The position numbers and the translations under genes are program-made. 9,296 bases of DNA from a bacterium (GTDB lineage: Bacteria > Desulfobacterota > GWC2-55-46): the NCBI GenBank assembly GCA_004298725.1, contig SCQA01000265.1, positions 1 to 9,296 of the forward strand. Reading direction: 5' to 3'. Below are positions 6,045 to 9,296 of this stretch, piece by piece (position 1 is the stretch's first letter; the number at the start of each line of letters is the position of its first letter). The notes under the pieces were generated by a model. That model was not told where the DNA came from. It worked only from the letters and a program-made list of their open reading frames with translations, and did not search any database.

Positions 6045-7109
6045 CTATATTTTTCTTTCCTCGATAATTTTCATTACTTCTTCAATTACCGTATCCACTA
6101 TGAATTCCTGTTGCACTTTTTTCAGCGGCACTCCCTTTACGTAAATCAGCCCGACGCCATCGCCTCCGGCCACGCCCACATCCGCTTCTATCGCCTCGCC
6201 CGGGCCGTTCACCACGCATCCCATAACGGCAACTTTTATTGATTCTTTAACGTGGGAAAGCCGTTTTTCAATTTCAATTGCTATGCCGGCTCCGTCAAAC
6301 TTTATTCTGCCGCACGTCGGGCATGAAATTATGGTTGCCCCGCGTTTTCTTATTTCAAGCGCTTTTAATATCTCCCAGCCTGTTTTTACTTCGTCAAGCG
6401 GGTCGCCTGTTAAAGAGACGCGGAGCGTGTCGCCTATGCCGTCCGAGAGCAGTATGCCAAGCCCTACTGCTGACTTTATGGAGCCTGAAAAACACGTGCC
6501 GGCCTCGGTTATGCCGATATGAAACGGGTAGTCCACTTGCCCTGCGAGAAGCCTGTATGCGGCTATTGTAAGCGGCACGCTCGAGGCTTTTATTGAAACC
6601 TTTATGTCGTTAAAGCCGAAGTCCTCTAAAATTCGGATGTGGCGAAGGGCGCTCTCCGTAAGCGCTTCTTTTGTCGGGTGCCCGTACTTGTCAAGCAGGT
6701 CTTTTTCAAGCGAACCGGCGTTGACGCCTATGCGTATGGGAAGTTTTCTTTCAACCGCGGCCTTTACGACTTCGCGTATTCTGTTGGTTGAGCCGATGTT
6801 GCCAGGGTTAAGCCGCAGGCCGTCCGCCCCGGCGTCAACCGAGGCAAGCGCGAGCTTATAGTCGAAATGTATGTCCGCGATAAGCGGAACGGTTATTTCT
6901 TTTTTAATCTCCGTAATGGCTTTTGCGGAGGCAATGTCCGGCACCGCGACGCGGATTATTTCGCATCCAAGCGCGGTAAGCGCCTGTATCTGGGCAACCG
7001 TTGCAATAACGTCGGCCGTGTCCGTATTGGTCATTGACTGCACGGTCACCGGGGCGCCCCCGCCTACGTAAACACCGCCTATTTTAATTTTACGTGTTTT
7101 TCTTCTCAT
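6045..7109 (-). CDS. ispG: 4-hydroxy-3-methylbut-2-enyl diphosphate synthase (IspG/GcpE)
   Basis: IspG carries out the next-to-last step of the MEP isoprenoid pathway. It reductively opens methylerythritol cyclodiphosphate to HMBPP with a [4Fe-4S] cluster, drawing electrons from flavodoxin or ferredoxin in bacteria. The 354-residue cytosolic protein has the N-terminal TIM-barrel half (VQSMTNTDT at 23-31, ADIHFDYKLA at 78-87, LRLNPGNIG at 98-106) and the C-terminal cluster half. Cluster ligands are C263 and C266 in SCPTCGR, C298 in VMGCVVNGPGEA, and E305, equivalent to the E. coli set. The length matches the compact bacterial form without the extra domain of plant or chlamydial enzymes. The ATG at 7109 has only a weak GGG 12 bases upstream. 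It appears to head a minus-strand operon with the DUF4337, HIT and ABC-F genes and diverges from pabB. Confidence 0.97.
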   Translation of the reverse strand: MRRKTRKIKIGGVYVGGGAPVTVQSMTNTDTADVIATVAQIQALTALGCEIIRVAVPDIASAKAITEIKKEITVPLIADIHFDYKLALASVDAGADGLRLNPGNIGSTNRIREVVKAAVERKLPIRIGVNAGSLEKDLLDKYGHPTKEALTESALRHIRILEDFGFNDIKVSIKASSVPLTIAAYRLLAGQVDYPFHIGITEAGTCFSGSIKSAVGLGILLSDGIGDTLRVSLTGDPLDEVKTGWEILKALEIRKRGATIISCPTCGRIKFDGAGIAIEIEKRLSHVKESIKVAVMGCVVNGPGEAIEADVGVAGGDGVGLIYVKGVPLKKVQQEFIVDTVIEEVMKIIEERKI

Positions 7110-7139
7110 GGCGCATTTTAGCCCTTTAGTCTATCACAT

Positions 7140-7166
7140 AACAATTAAATTTTCATTGTTTTTTTT
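7140..7166 (+). other. AT-rich inverted repeat with T-run between ispG and pabB
   Basis: AACAAT (7140-7145) and ATTGTT (7155-7160) flank nine bases and are followed by six more T residues. On the plus strand this looks like a weak terminator, yet no plus-strand gene lies before it. It sits about 30 bases upstream of ispG in the divergent promoter region, so an operator or chance are alternatives. Confidence 0.2.
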
Positions 7167-7194
7167 GAGAGATTAAGCGATAACCGGCTAAATA
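7165..7194 (+). promoter_or_regulatory. Tentative pabB promoter
   Basis: TTGAGA (7165-7170) matches five of six -35 positions. An 18-base spacer leads to the weak -10 match TAAATA (7189-7194). Transcription would start near 7201, leaving a leader of 60-75 bases. I see no better plus-strand pair in this gap and no convincing minus-strand promoter for ispG. Confidence 0.2.
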
Positions 7195-7261
7195 GCGTGT
7201 AGAACTGATTAAAAACCGGACAGGGCAGACTTTTTACTGTTTTTTGACGTTGACATCTAAT

Positions 7262-8623
7262 ATGATAGAAAGAATGAAAACCCGAATAGAAGAAGTTAAA
7301 AACATAATGCCGCTTGAGGCGTTTTCAGCCTTGCGGCATATGCCGTTGCCGTTCATATTCACCGGAGGGCCTGACAGAAGGTATTCTTTCGCATCTGCTG
7401 ACCCCGTTGCCGTTGTCAAGGCATTGCCCCGCGGCACTGTAGTTGAACGGATAGGCAAGAAAAAGTCTGCTTTTGACGGCGATGTTTTTTCAGCGATTAC
7501 AGCGCTTTTCAGCGAGACTGCCGCGGATGCGGAAATTGGCAAAGAGCGGTTTCCGTTCACCGGAGGCGCGGCAGGTTACTTTTCTTACAATTTAAGGCAA
7601 GGCGCTAAGAGCGGTAAGAACGAACTTACTCTGCCGGACTGCGTTGCCGGTTTGTACGGAGCCGTCTATGTGTTTGACAGCGTTGAGAACAAGAGTTTTG
7701 TGGTCTGCGCGGATGACAGCCGTTTTCTTGATGCGTTTCAAAAGATAAAAACGGCTCTTACTAACGGAGGCAACAGGCAGAACCACGATGATATTCCTTT
7801 GCATAAGGCCGGGGCCGGCTTTGTGTCAAACACTACAAGGGATGAATATATTCGCGCCGTGAAAATAGCGCAGGAGTACATCAAGGACGGCGATATATAC
7901 CAGATAAACATCTCTCACAGGCTTAAAATACAGTGGCAGGGCGATCCGCTTGCGCTCTTTGCGTGGCTTGTCAAGAACCGTCCGCTTCCGTTTTCGGCGT
8001 TTATGGACATGGGCGATTTTCAAATAATATCGAACTCGCCGGAGAGGCTTTTAAAAACAGATGGAACCAGCGCCCAAACGTCGCCCATAAAAGGCACGCG
8101 TCCGCGCGGGCGTACTCCGGAAGAAGACAAGAGGTTTATATGGGCGCTTAAAAACAGCGTAAAAGAGCGCGCGGAACACGTAATGATAGTTGACCTTGAA
8201 AGAAGCGACCTCGGGGCGGTATCCGCGCCAGGCTCGGTAAAGGTAACGCAATTCGAGGCTGTAAAGACATTTCCCGGGCTTCATCACATGGTGTCAACGA
8301 TAAGCTCCACGCTTGAATCTTCTTCGCTTGAGTGTTTAAGGGCGATATTTCCGGGCGGTTCCGTTACCGGCGCGCCGAAGATTCGCGCCATGGAAATAAT
8401 AGACGAGCTTGAAAACGCCCCTCGCGGGCTTTATACCGGCGGCCTTGGCTGGGTTGATTTTTCCGGCGATATGGACATGGCAATGGCAATAAGAACCGCC
8501 GTGTATAAAGACGGTGCGCTTTATTTAAGCGTGGGAAGCGGCATAGTGGCGGACTCGAAACCAGAGGAAGAATACGACGAAACCATACTCAAGGCAAAAG
8601 ACTTTTTCGACGCGATAATCTAA
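7262..8623 (+). CDS. pabB: Aminodeoxychorismate synthase component I (PabB)
   Basis: The protein converts chorismate plus ammonia (from a PabA glutaminase partner) to 4-amino-4-deoxychorismate, the route to p-aminobenzoate and folate. From this start it has 453 residues, with an N-terminal TrpE-like region and a chorismate-binding domain from about 190 to the end. The choice between PabB and TrpE rests on SPIKGTRPRG at 274-283: PabB carries lysine (K277) where anthranilate synthase has alanine. Other chorismate-binding signatures are ERAEHVMIVDLERSDLG at 302-318, GGSVTGAPK at 365-373, and GSGIVADSKPEEEYDET at 425-441. No fused PabC lyase or glutaminase domain follows. The start is unsettled: TTG 7244, ATG 7262 and ATG 7274 are all in frame and none has a good Shine-Dalgarno sequence. 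It stands alone, divergent from ispG; no pabA is in view. Confidence 0.92.
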   Translation: MIERMKTRIEEVKNIMPLEAFSALRHMPLPFIFTGGPDRRYSFASADPVAVVKALPRGTVVERIGKKKSAFDGDVFSAITALFSETAADAEIGKERFPFTGGAAGYFSYNLRQGAKSGKNELTLPDCVAGLYGAVYVFDSVENKSFVVCADDSRFLDAFQKIKTALTNGGNRQNHDDIPLHKAGAGFVSNTTRDEYIRAVKIAQEYIKDGDIYQINISHRLKIQWQGDPLALFAWLVKNRPLPFSAFMDMGDFQIISNSPERLLKTDGTSAQTSPIKGTRPRGRTPEEDKRFIWALKNSVKERAEHVMIVDLERSDLGAVSAPGSVKVTQFEAVKTFPGLHHMVSTISSTLESSSLECLRAIFPGGSVTGAPKIRAMEIIDELENAPRGLYTGGLGWVDFSGDMDMAMAIRTAVYKDGALYLSVGSGIVADSKPEEEYDETILKAKDFFDAII

Positions 8624-8730
8624 AAATGACGGTAAGGGCGCATATGAAATTAGCGTTATTTACGCGGTGTTAAGCGGATAAGAAAATTGCAAAAACAATT
8701 TATTTGTGTTAAGAGTTGAGTAATATAAGG

Positions 8731-8867
8731 GTGCCTGCTAAAAATTAGAAATTTTTTCCGAGGTCGAGGCGGGGCGGAATAAAAAGCGGAGCATATATGC
8801 TAATATGTGAGCATTGTTATTTCGCCCTAACGAAGAGATCGGGGAAAAGGGCAATTTTTAGAGGCAC
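8731..8867 (+). ncRNA. Candidate structured RNA element upstream of yebC
   Basis: A rod of nested inverted repeats fills this stretch. The outer arms GTGCCTgCTAAAAATT (8731-8746) and AATTTTTAGAGGCAC (8853-8867) pair over 15 bp with one bulged G. Inside, TTTTCC (8754-8759) pairs with GGAAAA (8843-8848). GGGCGGAATAA (8772-8782) pairs with TTATTTCGCCC (8817-8827) over 11 bp, and GCATAT (8791-8796) with ATATGT (8803-8808) forms the tip. The wobble pairs (8777-8822, 8791-8808) are G-U on the plus strand and would be A-C mismatches on the other, favouring a plus-strand RNA. A weak TATAAG (8724-8729) lies just before it. It ends 32 bases before yebC and has no T-run typical of a terminator. It may be a leader element, a free small RNA or a dispersed MITE-like repeat; I cannot name an RNA family. 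Confidence 0.6.
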
Positions 8868-8884
8868 ACTAAAGATTTGAGCGC

Positions 8885-8890
8885 GGAGGT
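8885..8890 (+). promoter_or_regulatory. Strong ribosome binding site of yebC
   Basis: GGAGGT lies 9 bases before the ATG at 8900 and fixes the start. It sits outside the upstream rod-like element, 17 bases past its end, so the folded element would leave it open. Confidence 0.8.
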
Positions 8891-8899
8891 ATTCTGCCT

Positions 8900-9296
8900 A
8901 TGTCAGGGCATTCCAAATGGGCTAATATAAAACACAAAAAGGCCAAAACAGACGCTAAAAAAGGCAAGGCATTCACAAAGCTCGTAAAAGAAATAATGGT
9001 TGCGGCCAAGATGGGCGGAAGCGACCCTTCCGGCAACCCGCGTTTAAGGCAGGCAATTGATTTCGCCAAGGCAGAAAATCTGCCGTCCGACAACATTGAC
9101 CGGGCCGTTAAAAAAGGCGCGGGCGAATTGCAGGGCGTTATATATGAAGAAGGCACTTATGAAGGTTACGGCCCGGGCAAAGTGGCGGTGCTTGTAAATT
9201 ACATGACCGACAACAAAAACAGAACCGCTTCTGAAGTGAGGTTCTTGTTCACCCGCTCAGGCGGAAGCCTTGGGCAGGCAGGCTCCGTTAATTTTA
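8900..9296 (+). CDS. yebC: YebC/PmpR family protein (5' part, cut by window edge)
   Basis: Members of this family were described as DNA-binding regulators, and more recently as ribosome-associated factors that help translate proline-rich stretches. The start is diagnostic: MSGHSKWANIKHKKAKTDAKKGKAF, followed by KEIMVAAKMGG, NPRLRQAIDFAKAENLPSDNIDRAVKK and YEGYGPGKVAVLVNYMTDNKNRTASEVR. The 132 visible residues cover domain 1 and part of domain 2; full-length members have about 240-250 residues, so roughly half is missing beyond the edge. The reading frame is open to the last base. The ATG at 8900 has GGAGGT 9 bases upstream. In many bacteria ruvC and the other Holliday-junction genes follow; that cannot be seen here. 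It lies 276 bases after pabB with no strong terminator between. Confidence 0.96.
   Translation, partial: MSGHSKWANIKHKKAKTDAKKGKAFTKLVKEIMVAAKMGGSDPSGNPRLRQAIDFAKAENLPSDNIDRAVKKGAGELQGVIYEEGTYEGYGPGKVAVLVNYMTDNKNRTASEVRFLFTRSGGSLGQAGSVNF

Noticed and set aside
7262..8623. Anthranilate synthase component I (TrpE) instead of PabB
   Set aside because: The PIKGTRPRG motif carries the PabB lysine where TrpE has alanine, and no trpG, trpD or other trp gene is adjacent.
8731..8867. The rod-like element as 6S RNA
   Set aside because: The rod shape is suggestive, but it is shorter than usual 6S RNA and I cannot identify the conserved promoter-mimicking central bubble. The family assignment is left open.

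Overview
This is a bacterial window of roughly balanced base composition. It holds seven complete protein genes and the 5' part of an eighth. The gene set fits a Gram-negative, probably anaerobic or facultative bacterium of the kind found among the former Deltaproteobacteria, Nitrospirota and relatives: a haem-c-type DUF3365-GGDEF membrane sensor, HD-GYP signalling, the MEP isoprenoid pathway, DUF4337, and a HIT protein with the PQLHVHVIGR motif. That placement is an inference from gene content, and the phylum cannot be fixed from this window.

Layout. Bases 1-7109 are read from the minus strand. In transcription order (right to left) they are ispG, a DUF4337 membrane protein, a HIT-family hydrolase and an ABC-F ATPase. 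These are spaced 58, 7 and 21 bases apart and look like one operon. A 329-base gap follows, holding REP-like palindromic repeats and a clear TATAAT box. Then come a GAF/HD-GYP protein and a DUF3365/GGDEF diguanylate cyclase, separated by 187 bases that contain a promoter candidate and terminator-like hairpins. Bases 1-150 hold no recognisable gene. To the right, pabB (plus strand) diverges from ispG, and yebC runs off the right edge.

Function. The two leftmost genes form a cyclic-di-GMP pair: a membrane cyclase with a haem-type CxxCH site in its extracytoplasmic domain, and a soluble HD-GYP phosphodiesterase. The other genes are housekeeping: isoprenoid precursors (IspG), p-aminobenzoate/folate (PabB), ribosome-associated ABC-F activity, nucleotide hydrolysis (HIT), and YebC.

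The most interesting non-coding feature is a rod-like inverted-repeat element of about 137 bases (8731-8867), ending 32 bases before yebC. Its outer arms, an 11-bp middle helix and an apical stem nest inside one another. Every non-Watson-Crick pair I see in the proposed helices is G-U on the plus strand, which argues for a plus-strand structured RNA. The second is the REP-like cluster at 2943-3105, whose 7-bp stem is kept while its 4-base loop changes. Other features to check are a terminator-like hairpin in the leader of the cyclase gene and an uncertain pabB start.
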